Source of the DNA: Siniperca chuatsi
Lineage: Eukaryota > Chordata > Actinopteri > Centrarchiformes > Sinipercidae
DNA length: 64,000 bases
Assembly (NCBI RefSeq): GCF_020085105.1
Contig: NC_058059.1
Span: 26,758,971-26,822,970, forward strand
Direction of reading: 5' to 3'
In this document: one piece after another, positions 55,287 through 64,000 of the stretch
Numbering within the stretch: position 1 is the first letter of the stretch
How the letters are laid out: each line of letters starts with the position of its first letter
The notes under the pieces: model-generated
What the model was told of the DNA's origin: nothing
The model's input: only the letters and a program-made list of their open reading frames with translations
Database searches by the model: none
Translations under genes and position numbers: made by a program

Positions 55287-55309
55287 AAAAAAAAAAAAAA
55301 AAAAAAAAA
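55287..55309. repeat. A23 homopolymer
   Basis: Uninterrupted A run, possibly a retroposon tail. No element body was recognised next to it. Confidence 0.8.
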
Positions 55310-55539
55310 GACTATGGAATTTGACCATTTTGCTTTATGAATAGACCTACTAGTGCAGTGCAGTTATAGCGCCACCATCTGGTCAAATTGCACCAAATTC
55401 GACACTGCACTCCCTTGGGCCCTCAGCAATACACCCGCCAAGTGTGAAGTGAATCGGATTCGAACGTGGTCAGATTATACAAAAACAACTGGCTTGGATT
55501 CATGTGACTCAGAGGACAGTTCCTACAGATTCTGGCTCC

Positions 55540-55800
55540 TTGACTTCTTGACCTTTAAGTATTCCACCAGCTCCCTTTCCATCTCAATTGAGAAGAGTTG
55601 CCTGTTTCTTTTGACTCCAACAGAGAGGTTGGTCAGGGGCCATTTTGTTGCAGTATCTTGCCAGTGTCCGAAAGGGAATATCAAAATCTTTAGCAGTACT
55701 GCGTAGAGTTTTATTCTGCAGTTTCAGCTGCTGTGGTCCTCCCTCTCTCGGACTTCCTGCCAAATGTTCGCACCATTGTGACACCCACAAGAACATCATT
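55540..55800 (-). pseudogene. remnant of a helix-turn-helix transposase
   Basis: On the minus strand [20 protein letters not shown] looks like the N-terminal helix-turn-helix of a pogo/Tigger-like fish transposase. It is followed by a stop, then YLKGQEVKEPES-like text in another frame. Only about 70 codons survive. Confidence 0.4.
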
Positions 55801-56519
55801 AAAGTTTAAAAATGTTTCTAAATACAAAGATCACATTTAGAACAACTACATTTTCAATTTTCTAAATTTCAAAAGATTTCATTAAAGGAAAATGTGATCA
55901 AAATCACTGCCTATGCTAAGATCGCTTACAACCAGTTGCTTAGTTACTTTAGTTCACAGGTACATTTAGTGAGTTATATTTTAGTGCAATCAAACACACC
56001 TCTTGAAATGGAATAACAAGAAGACTGGTACTGTAGATGCTGATTCACCAGAAAGAAATTTAAACAGTGCTATTTTATTCGGGCTCGGGGTCATAGCTTC
56101 CATTGAGGACACATGGCCTCTGTATTTGATCTTGACATTGCTGAGTTTTAGCAACTTGGGGGGCGTTCATATTCTATTAAAATTAAAACAAAAAACACAT
56201 AGTGGGTGTTTTATAGGCTAATTCCAAATAGACACATAAAGGATTTATTGTTTCCCAACCAGAATTGTATTCCGGGATGTGTGGAGAGGGCTTTGAAACA
56301 AGCTTTAGACCTTCATGTTGGGAAATATAACTCACAGAAAATGTAATTGAACAGTTAACTGAATAAATAAAATATAAAAATATAAACAATTTAAAGACTT
56401 TTTTAAGGTGTCTGGAGGACTCATAACCTAAAAAAAAAATCCTGGTGACGGTCACGCTTGGGCTTCTTTACCACCCAAGGCTGGGATGAACAGTATTTTT
56501 TGGTAGTACCTTACACTGT

Positions 56520-57261
56520 TTACTCCTTCCGTGAGGCTGTGAACGCATCAGGATCACGAGCTGCAGAGCAGCAGCCAAAAACAAAACGTCACCGCTCCGT
56601 CCCTACGAATTGACAGCCACGTAGCCACGTAGTATCAGAGTAAACTCTACGTAGCGTACGTACAGCATTGGTACGTGCCAAGTTGCATGGTACGTGCAGT
56701 GTCGCCAGTGTTCTCTGTTGTCGTTTATTCTTAACCTGCCCGTGTGTTGACCCGTGTTTAAAAATCTTTTGGACCGGAGGTGCCTGACTCAGCTTCAGTG
56801 TGGTTTGTGGTAAGAGTAAACTCGGGATATGTGATATGCAGGACCACTCGCTTACGACTTGTGAGCAAGCTGCTAGCTGCTTTTAGCTTTATAAGCTCAG
56901 CTCTTAACGTAACGCTAACTTTTAACCTTACCAAATACAGTTATTAGGATATCTAGTTAAATAGCGAACTAACGGTTGCTCTTGCTGTTTTGTTGCTTGC
57001 CAGAGGAAACACTCGACTTGGAAAGTAATACCACTAAGTTATAAACGGGTCACCTAACAGCTAGGGAAGAGCTTGGTGGACCTGGTGACCTTCCCCGACA
57101 CCTGGGTGGGTGTGTGTCTGACTTCTTGATTACATCTGGCCAGAGGACTGACATATGACCCAGTATGTCAGCTACGTAACAGCAGTACCGAGCAGGGCCC
57201 TCACTCAACACTTTTAATTGGACATGTAATTGAGTTTATGGTTGTGTGTTCACTTATAAGA
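56520..57261 (+). promoter_or_regulatory. nadk2: probable nadk2 promoter and 5' UTR region
   Basis: This stretch has more CpG than its surroundings and no repeat that I recognise. It holds several ACGT cores (56617-56700). TTTGTG at about 56811 is followed by GTAAGAG, and CAGCAG occurs at about 57183, so a 5' UTR intron is possible. Promoter use is inferred from position only. Confidence 0.35.
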
Positions 57262-57492
57262 ATGACTCGCCGCTCAGTGGTTAACTTGGTGTGCCTTTGG
57301 AATCGAGCTGGCAGCCTGCTGCATGGAAACTCCCTTCGCCCCATCCACACTTCAATATGCAACACCTCATCGCAGCCAAAAGCTGGATTCAAACCGGAAA
57401 AGGTAGCAGTGGTTACAAAGACTACGCGATATGAGTTTGAACAGCAGCGGTATCGCTACGCAGGGCTGTCTGAAGAGGACTTAAAACAGCTG
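57262..57492 (+). CDS. nadk2: nadk2 exon 1 (transit peptide, start of kinase)
   Basis: Residues 1-77: MTRRSVVNLVCLWNRAG leader, then EKVAVVTKTTRYEFEQQRYR and the end SEEDLKQL at GTAAGA, phase 0. Confidence 0.93.
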
Positions 57493-60400
57493 GTAAGACT
57501 GCCTTTCATTTTCAGGCATGCTTGTAACGTCCAGGGCAAAACAGACACTGAGAGTTTACCTCATTTTTGTTCCTTTGTTTTGCAGCTTGCTATGAAGGGC
57601 TCCAGCTACAGCGGCCTGCTGGAAAGACACAGCATCCACACTAACAATGTGGAACATATTGTGAAGAGCCTGCGGTAAGATGTGACCCGCCACAGGAAGT
57701 TTATAACAGCCACATTCCTACGAAACAGACAGGAAAGCTTTCCTTTTTGCAGCTGGGACACTATTTGTAAAAAATTGTTTTATATTTATGCGTTTGCAGG
57801 AGAGAAGACATTGAGGTACGAGTTGTGAAGAGAGGAGAATATGATGAAGAAGTGGTGCGATGGGCAGATGCCATTATCTCTGCTGGAGGTAGGAATTTTA
57901 CATTATTTGGGTTTGTGGTACTTCAGCCTCCTCTGCCTGTGATATCGATTAGTTACAAATACAATATATAGGTAGTGCATGCCATTCAGTCCAGGAAAGT
58001 CAAACTTTTTTGGTTATTATCTCTATTTGTTTAAATAAATGAACAGTGCATAAAAGAATCTTCCTTGAACACCAACTTTTGTGTCCAGGCATGATGTACA
58101 GAATGGGCAGGACTTTAACTTATTCAGCCCAGGGCGCAAAAAGTCACGTGAACAAAGGCTTCAGACAACGGATGCAAATACACAATACAAGTTCTCTAAC
58201 TGCAGTTTGTTTTGTTAGGTGATGGGACAATGCTACTTGTTGCCAGTAAGGTTTTAAGCAAGGACAAACCAGTTGTTGGAGTAAACACTGACCCTGAGAG
58301 GTAAAACACTGAACAGCACTTTTCGGGAAGGACTTGGATTGTGTAAAGAACAATTAGACCTGATATACTGTAGCTCTTTGAACAGAAAACACTACTTAGT
58401 AAGTTAGTTCATAAGCACTCGAGAGTAAGCTTAACATATAATGCCATGTCATTACTCCACATTGTTACTATTAAACATTCCTCTTACATTCAGCTGAGTT
58501 CATTACATTTCTCTCTTTCAACTAAAGGTCAGAAGGTCATCTATGCCTGCCTGTGCGCTACACTCGTGCCTTCCCAGAGGCACTGGAGAAACTCTGTCGT
58601 GGTGAGTTCAGGTACGTATTTACCCACGAATAATCTGAGTGCTGTTGTGCTGTGACTTCTTCTGGTAAACATGCTGCCCTCTCCTCCTGTGTGTGTGTGT
58701 GTGTGTGTGTGCTCTGTCACTTAACTTCCATCATCTTTTTCCAGGTCGTTAGTGACACCCTACAAGTTAGTTACTTTGTAAGATACTATCATAAAATAGA
58801 TATAATAGTAATGTCAAGAGTCATGCAGAAAATCTCCCAAAATTTCTCACTGCTGTCTGTAAATTGGTAAACAACTTGGGGCCGTTGCTCTGTCATTAGC
58901 CTAGCCAAGATTAAACCTGTATCGTCTGGAGAAAGTCACAAGGTGTCTAAAACCCTGCCGCTGTGTCCTCAGACTCTGTGGGATAGCCTAAATCCAGTTA
59001 CTGTGTTCTGTTCAAATCACCTAACTGCTACTAGAGTTCACTGTGTAGTAAAACTCGGCAGTAAGAATTGATTTTGGTGACTTTCAGGTCAAAAGATGTC
59101 TTAACGTTACCTGGATACATTTGTGATGTCTAGGTTGCATAAAACTGTTGTTTCAGCAGCATTTTAATAAGTATATGTCAACATAAAGCAGGTCCTAACT
59201 GCACATTGAAGTGCTATCTGTAACCTACTCTAGTTTTCAACCAAATTTACTCCAAACTAACATAGACTTACTGGGTCTGTGTTAGGAGTCAATTTATAAT
59301 ATCTAAAAATGAATATCTTTCACTGAGTATGCAGTTGTGAAGAAAACTCTCACATAGGTGTGGATCAAACATGATATGGTGGCATTAATACATTTCAATT
59401 GTGTCAGCCTCAAACGTCTTAAACAACAGAGAGAAAGTAATCAATTATATGATTATTGGTAATCCACCAAGTCCAGTAAAGCAAAGAGGACCTGTATCCT
59501 TTCAAGTGTTTCAGTAGATTAGGCATGTGAGTCACCTGAATCTATGAAAAGCAGTCACAAAGAAAACAACATTCCTCTCTACAGAGCTGTTTAGCCTCTT
59601 TTTAATTAATTATTAATTATTTTTGTTTTCTGGTATGCTCATTGTTAAGTTCAGTGTTAGCGCTCTCATCACCCTCGTTTCCAGCAGCAGCAGGTAGCTG
59701 TAAGAAGACAGTGCTTTGCAAATATTTTAGAACTAACTTTATTAGGCGATAATATGTCAGGGCTGTGTGTCTGCCAGCTAGTTGTGGAGTTCTTCTGCCC
59801 ACAGGAGGGCAAAAACTGATTTATGCAGCTTTAGGGTTACTTCATGGTACATCTGATGTAGTGGCAGTTTAACTGAACCAGTGCTTGTTAATGCTTTGAC
59901 AGATCATTGTGGGAAATGTAGCGTCCCGCATTTTTGAAGCCTGACCCATACAAGGGACTAAAAGTCAGGATATCTCTGTCTTTGCTGCTTCAATTTTGGC
60001 CATTCTTTTTTTAATCTGTCTCTTGTGAGTCTTCTAACTTTCTGGAATGCATACTAAATCACTGGAGTACCCCTTAGATAAACCTTAAGTTTGTTGTACA
60101 CTTACAGTCTCTTCTGTGCAATAAGTGCTTTCAGATGTTAATAAACATGTTTTAAACTTGACTGTCCATTGAAAGAAATATATAAGATGCAATTAAGAAC
60201 TTGTCTTGCTTCAGAATATAACTGCACAGTATTTAAAAGATGACCCTCTGGTGTAGTTTAAGCCTAAGGGTGCTCTGTACTGCGGCTCTTGACCCCTCAC
60301 CTCTCCTTTGTTCATGTTCAGGTGGCTGTGGCGCCAGAGGATCCGTCTGCACTTAGAGGGCACAGGAATCAATCCCACCCCTGTGGACCTGCACGAACAG

Positions 60401-63400
60401 CAGCTCAGCCTGGAGCAGCACAGCCAAGCTCACCGCATCACCACCATGGACAGCCAGCGGAGTACGACTCCACCACCCGTCATGTGTACCTGTCCCAGTC
60501 CTTCTGTCTGTCTGCGTCCTCCTGTCTGCTCTCCTGTCTGACTCACTGTTGCTTTGTTTGCACAAGATGAAATATGCAGATTAGGGTTAGACTGACGATA
60601 ATGGGCTGATATTGACCTCTAATTAGGAACTCGATTATTATGTACCTGTAAGTTGATGTTTTTGTTCTCTCGCTGCTGTTCTACTAATTCAGTGACATTT
60701 CTCAGGGACAGGAACACTACATGAGAGCTTCTCCAAGCCTAATCTCCTCCCTATCAGAAGCCTGAATGAAATCTTCATCGGAGAATCTCTGTCCTCCAGG
60801 TACCTCTGTCATCCAAACTGATGCAACTCCATCTAAACATGGTGTACCTGTGGCTGTGTGCATGTTGTAACCCTCATTAATCCCCAGCCCCTTCAGCACC
60901 ACCGTGCTCGTCTCTCCAGCACTCATCAGGGGAATCTCTGTCCACAACAGGCTGACGTTAAAATCCTTCAAACCCCATGCTAACCTCTTGCTCCATAGGG
61001 CTTCCTACTACGAGATCTCTGTGGATGACGGCCCGTGGGAAAAGCAGAAGAGTTCAGGACTCAGCATTTGCACAGGAACAGGATCCAAAGCCTGGTAAAT
61101 TTAACTATACCCAATTTCCAGTTTAACATTAGTTAGTTTCATTAGTGCCTAATCCTCATCCACTGTGTATTTAAAGCTCCAGTGTGGAACATTTAGGAGG
61201 AGCTGTTGGCAGAAATGGAACATAATATTCATAAGTATGTTTTCATTAGTGTATAATCACCTGAAAATAAGAAGCGTTGTGTTTTCGTTACCTTAGAATA
61301 AGCCGTTTATATCTACAGAGGGGGCGGGGTGCACCGCCATGTTTCTACAGTAGCCCAGAACGGACAAACCAAACACTGGCTCTAGATAGGGCCGTTCGTG
61401 AGTTTCGCTTCACCGTAGTTTCTCCTACACGCTTGGAAGGGGAGGGGGAGGCGAGCGGGATTCAGATGGTTGCAAACTGCCGTTTCACCACTAGATGCCA
61501 CTAAATCCTCCACACTGGACCTTTTAAGAGAGTTAAGGTTGAAGTTTTTTGTCATTTTCACCAAATTTCAAATTGAAAATCTACAAATAAAACAAAGGAA
61601 TTCTTTGACAATATGCTTAATCACTTTCTTGCAGAGTAAGAGTGCTGAGAAGCTTGATTCCACTCTTAGAACTGTCTGTTAAGTATGAAGGTATAGCCAG
61701 ATGACAGTTAGCCCAGTTTAGCATAAAGACTGGCAGCAGGGGGAGACGGCTACCCTGCTCTGTCCAAGGGTTAAAAAATCCCCCTACCAGCACCTCTAAA
61801 GCTCACTAATTAACACGTTATATCTCATTGTTTAATCCGTACAAAAACAGAACGGTTTCTGTTTGTCTCCCCCTGCGTCCAGTCTTTATGCTAAGCTAAG
61901 CTCTGGCTGTAGCTTCATACTTAACAGACAGACATGAGAGTGGTATCGATCTTCTCATCTAACACTTGGCAAGAAAGTATATAGTCCAAAATGTTGAATT
62001 ATTCCTTTTAATTCAGTATCTGTCTTTTTAGTATGAAACACTCACGCCCTGTAGGCTTTAAGGGGCCTGTGAAAACCATGATGTGCCATAAAAGAGCATT
62101 AGGTGGGCACTCTTAACATGTAAAGGGACACTTGCTCACAAGCCCTACAGGGTCACGCATGAGGAGTGAATCACAATCCGTGTAATTAGGCACGTTTTGG
62201 TGAAATGTGGGCGTCAGAAACATACCGAGCATACGTATGGAGAGTGGAGTGAATTCTGCTGCAGGAGCAGTTTATGGATGTTACTGTATGATTGATTGTG
62301 AAACTGGGTCACCATTGGAATCCATTTTTTGAATGTGTTTATCACTTTTCTTCTTTACTTTTGTATCAGAAATGCTCCAGTTGACTGCACGAGTGGAACA
62401 TAAGGAGCAAACCTTTTTGTCTGGTTGCTACAACATAGCATTGATTTCTCTGGAACAAGCTTCATCTGCCATTAGATTAATTGTTTATGTAATCAGATGT
62501 CAAAACATATCTAACATCTAGACATCTGGTGTTGTGGGCTGACAAAGTGTCAGTAAAACTGTGAGAAGATATGATTTATTAATATTTACGATGGTGTATT
62601 ATTGCAAAACTTGAGAACAAGTACAATCTCATTAATAACATTAGCTTGATTATTTCCAGTTAAAATCAGTGCACCAAAATATTATTAAATTGTCAGTTCA
62701 ATGGCAAACAGCATGTTAAACTAAAATGGTGATAAGATGGGTACGAACCCCTGCAGTAGACGAAGTTTTTACATCCTAACTGGAGTGAAGCAACCATATT
62801 TTAGATGAAATTCTCCTCTAAGCAGAGTTGTAAGGTCTCTCATTTTGTTACATAGCTGAAAGTGTTATTATTTAAATCATAGTGTCTCCCAATATGTATC
62901 GGTGCCGATTCACCACAGCACATAGTAATATGACATCCCATCACACGTGTTAAATCCTGTATTAATCCACCTGTCTGCCCTTTAATGTTTTCTTCTCTCT
63001 TGGTGTCCACAGGTCCTATAACATCAACAAACTTGTTGAACAAGCTGTGGAGGAGGTGCTAAAAATCGGTACGTGTGTGTGTGCACGCTTTGATGCGAAA
63101 ATCTCTAAAACTAAAATAAATCTAAAGTGAACCAGGCTGTCCATCTTTCACTGACAAACAACGTGTCTTTTTTTCAGGAAAGTCCCAAACAGGTCTTGAT
63201 ATCCCACTTGATCGTGACTTTATTGAAAAGGGTGAGTTGATAATCCTCCTGTATTTACTGTTGACTTGCATTTTTAGGCACTTTGTTTTATGTGACGTGG
63301 TATCTGTGTGTGTTCAGTTACTGATGAATACAACGAGTCTCTGGTGTTCAGTCCAGACGACAGGCGTTTGTTCTACAGCATCAGGGAGCCCATCGTCAAC

Positions 63401-63688
63401 AGAGTCTTCTCCAGCAGTCGGCAGAGAGGCTTCGCCAGCAAGTCAGTGAACATTCCTCAGTCTCAGGACCAAGGCCAAATAAGAATTCACGCTGTAAAGA
63501 AGCTGTAAAGATGTATCTTTTGAATGTTTTGATGCCTCTGCTGCTTCAGGGTGTGTGTCCGCTCACGGTGTTGGGATGCCTGCATGGTGGTCGACGGTGG
63601 GACTTCATTCGAGTTCAACGACGGTGCTATCGCTACAATCAGCATGAGTGAGGAGGACCAGCTCCGGACAGTCCTCCTTGAAAACTGA
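57262..63688 (+). CDS. nadk2: nadk2, mitochondrial NAD kinase 2, complete in 12 exons
   Basis: NADK2 phosphorylates NAD to NADP in the mitochondrial matrix and so supports mitochondrial NADPH. Exons 57262-57492, 57586-57674, 57800-57888, 58219-58300, 58528-58611, 60322-60461, 60706-60799, 60999-61094, 63013-63068, 63178-63231, 63318-63441 and 63550-63688 join in phase to 425 codons (human 442). The Arg/Ser-rich, acid-poor first 45 residues look like a mitochondrial targeting peptide. Residues 135-139 (GGDGT across exons 3/4) form the NAD-kinase catalytic motif. NTDPERSEGHLCLPVRYT, the TGTGSKAWSYN loop and VVDGGTSFEFNDG follow in family order. The ATG at 57262 has A at -3. An in-frame ATG at 57238 with weaker context would add 8 residues. 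The gene is head to head with slc1a3. Confidence 0.95.
57586..57674 (+). CDS. nadk2: nadk2 exon 2
   Basis: Residues 78-106 (LAMKGSSYSGLLERHSIHTN to KSLR). Acceptor TTTTGCAG, donor GTAAGA. The frame reads through intron 1, so an apparent 146-codon ORF here is partly intron. Confidence 0.94.
57800..57888 (+). CDS. nadk2: nadk2 exon 3
   Basis: Residues 107-136 (REDIEVRVVKRGEYDEE to IISAGG). Acceptor TTTGCAG, donor GTAGGA, phase 1, splitting the GGDG motif. Confidence 0.94.
58219..58300 (+). CDS. nadk2: nadk2 exon 4 (GGDGT)
   Basis: Residues 137-163 (GDGTMLLVASKVLSKDKPVV to NTDPE). Acceptor TTGTTAG, donor GTAAAA. Carries the catalytic Asp. Confidence 0.94.
58528..58611 (+). CDS. nadk2: nadk2 exon 5
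   Basis: Residues 164-191 (SEGHLCLPVRYTRAFPEALE to RGEF). Acceptor ACTAAAG, donor GTACGT. Confidence 0.94.
58690..58711. repeat. (GT)n microsatellite
   Basis: Eleven GT units in nadk2 intron 5. Confidence 0.85.
59583..59833 (+). repeat. interspersed repeat, copy 2
   Basis: Related to 54793-55125 as described by shared word order. Ends AACTGATTTATGCAGCTTTA. Lies in nadk2 intron 5. Confidence 0.4.
60322..60461 (+). CDS. nadk2: nadk2 exon 6
   Basis: Residues 192-238 (WLWRQRIRLHLEGTGINPTP to MDSQR). Acceptor GTTCAG, donor GTACGA in phase 1. The donor was fixed by the join to exon 7. Confidence 0.92.
60706..60799 (+). CDS. nadk2: nadk2 exon 7
   Basis: Residues 239-269 (TGTLHESFSKPNLLPIRSLN to GESLSS). 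Acceptor TTTCTCAG, donor GTACCT. Confidence 0.92.
60999..61094 (+). CDS. nadk2: nadk2 exon 8 (substrate loop)
   Basis: Residues 270-301 (ASYYEISVDDGPWEKQKSSG to TGTGSKA). Acceptor CCATAG, donor GTAAAT. Holds the conserved TGTGSKAW loop. Confidence 0.95.
61173..61530 (-). mobile_element. TTAA-flanked inverted-repeat element, copy 3
   Basis: Complete and inverted relative to copy 1, between TTTAAAGCTCCAGTGTGGAA and GGACCTTTTAA. Lies in nadk2 intron 8. The middle is about 20 bases shorter than copy 1 around the ATGGCGG motifs. Confidence 0.65.
61531..63012. other. nadk2 intron 8, right part
   Basis: Contains the inverted-repeat element at 61640-61985 and non-coding AT-rich sequence up to the exon 9 acceptor. 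Confidence 0.6.
61640..61985 (+). repeat. fish interspersed inverted-repeat element, copy 2
   Basis: Shares CCCTACCAGCACCTCTAAAG and the flanking arms with 230-785. Here the right arm is intact, ending GAGTGGTATCGATCTTCTCA and TCTAACACTTGGCAAGAAAG, the inverse of copy 1's left end. Lies in nadk2 intron 8. Confidence 0.6.
63013..63068 (+). CDS. nadk2: nadk2 exon 9
   Basis: Residues 302-320 (SYNINKLVEQAVEEVLKI). Acceptor CCACAG, donor GTACGT, phase 1. Confidence 0.92.
63178..63231 (+). CDS. nadk2: nadk2 exon 10
   Basis: Residues 321-338 (GKSQTGLDIPLDRDFIEK). Acceptor TTTTCAG, donor GTGAGT, phase 1. Confidence 0.9.
63318..63441 (+). CDS. nadk2: nadk2 exon 11
   Basis: Residues 339-379 (VTDEYNESLVFSPDDRRLFY to QRGFAS). 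Acceptor GTTCAG, donor GTCAGT in phase 2. Confidence 0.93.
63550..63688 (+). CDS. nadk2: nadk2 exon 12 (C-terminus, stop)
   Basis: Residues 380-425 (VCVRSRCWDACMVVDGG to TVLLEN) and the TGA stop at 63686-63688. Acceptor GCTTCAG. Confidence 0.94.
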
Positions 63689-63827
63689 GATGAGTCCAGA
63701 GCACACGACACTTGACTGGTTTCCCTCCAGCCAACAGTGTTAAAAGGGAAGTACCAGTTTTTAGCGTGTAGCCTCCACAGGTGGTGAATATTTTTATACC
63801 TGGAAAAAAAAAAGTATCACTGTTACT

Positions 63828-63833
63828 ATTAAA
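63828..63833 (+). terminator. possible nadk2 polyadenylation signal ATTAAA
   Basis: ATTAAA lies 140 nt after the nadk2 stop, followed within 20 nt by a TGTGTGCATTGTG stretch like a downstream element. It would give a short 3' UTR. Confidence 0.45.
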
Positions 63834-64000
63834 TGTGTGCATTGTGCCTTTTTTCAAGTTAATTCTTTCCAAATCACATTTTCTTTTCTTTTACTTTTTA
63901 ATCCCCACCCCACTATCCGCAGGTTATAACAGGTTATAACAGGTTATAATCCACTGGGTTATAATGGCTGCAGTCTGTGTCGCAGATACTGTGTCAAGCA

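Larger units (their letters stand above)
53900..56519. other. intergenic between slc1a3 and nadk2
   Basis: Divergent spacer with a fish repeat copy, an A23 run and a helix-turn-helix transposase remnant. Shared regulatory elements could lie here, but none can be named from the sequence. Confidence 0.45.
58612..60321. other. nadk2 intron 5
   Basis: A 1.7-kb intron with a GT microsatellite and one interspersed repeat. No other exon is needed, since phases of exons 5 and 6 match. Confidence 0.6.

Noticed and set aside
57238..57261. Upstream in-frame ATG of nadk2
   Set aside because: Weaker context (T at -3). The next ATG fits the family start better, although use of the first cannot be excluded.

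Overview
The window is nuclear DNA from a ray-finned (teleost) fish. Three things point there: split genes with GT-AG introns whose products align to vertebrate families, a dense load of fish-type transposable elements (L2-like and other LINEs, Ty3/gypsy fragments, Tc1, hAT, small inverted-repeat elements), and many microsatellites. Gene identities rest on remembered family sequences, since no database was searched. Exon borders come from reading splice signals and checking that phases join.

Four protein-coding genes are present. (1) smyd1 is on the minus strand. Five exons (13064 down to 3759) encode the start, the MYND zinc finger and much of the SET domain; the remaining exons would lie left of position 1. 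(2) spr, sepiapterin reductase, is on the minus strand and complete in three exons (20127 to 17352, 267 aa). (3) slc1a3, a glial glutamate transporter of the EAAT1/GLAST type, is on the minus strand with nine coding exons (51379 to 33882, 526 aa) plus a likely untranslated first exon near 53624-53830. (4) nadk2, mitochondrial NAD kinase 2, is on the plus strand and complete in twelve exons (57262 to 63688, 425 aa). slc1a3 and nadk2 lie head to head. In human both map to 5p13, while SPR and SMYD1 are on 2p. The four genes have unrelated jobs (muscle methyltransferase/chaperone, biopterin synthesis, glutamate uptake, mitochondrial NADP supply), so nothing suggests one joint pathway.

Region by region: 1-13 kb is smyd1 with a damaged hAT transposase gene in intron 5, a LINE with clean target duplications, a solo LTR and an L2-like LINE in other introns. 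13-17 kb is repeat-poor intergenic sequence. 17-20 kb is spr. 22-32 kb is a scrambled heap of L2-like LINE and Ty3/gypsy pieces nested in one another. 33.9-53.8 kb is slc1a3, whose introns hold an L2 copy with both ORF regions, a LINE 3' end and a full-length but dead Tc1 element. 57-63.7 kb is nadk2. One small TTAA-flanked inverted-repeat element occurs in introns of three of the four genes.

I found no CRISPR array, tRNA or rRNA gene, and no convincing new biological system. The most unusual items are the chimeric LINE/gypsy junction present twice in opposite orientation, a gypsy fragment sandwiched inside a LINE, and two perfect hairpins.
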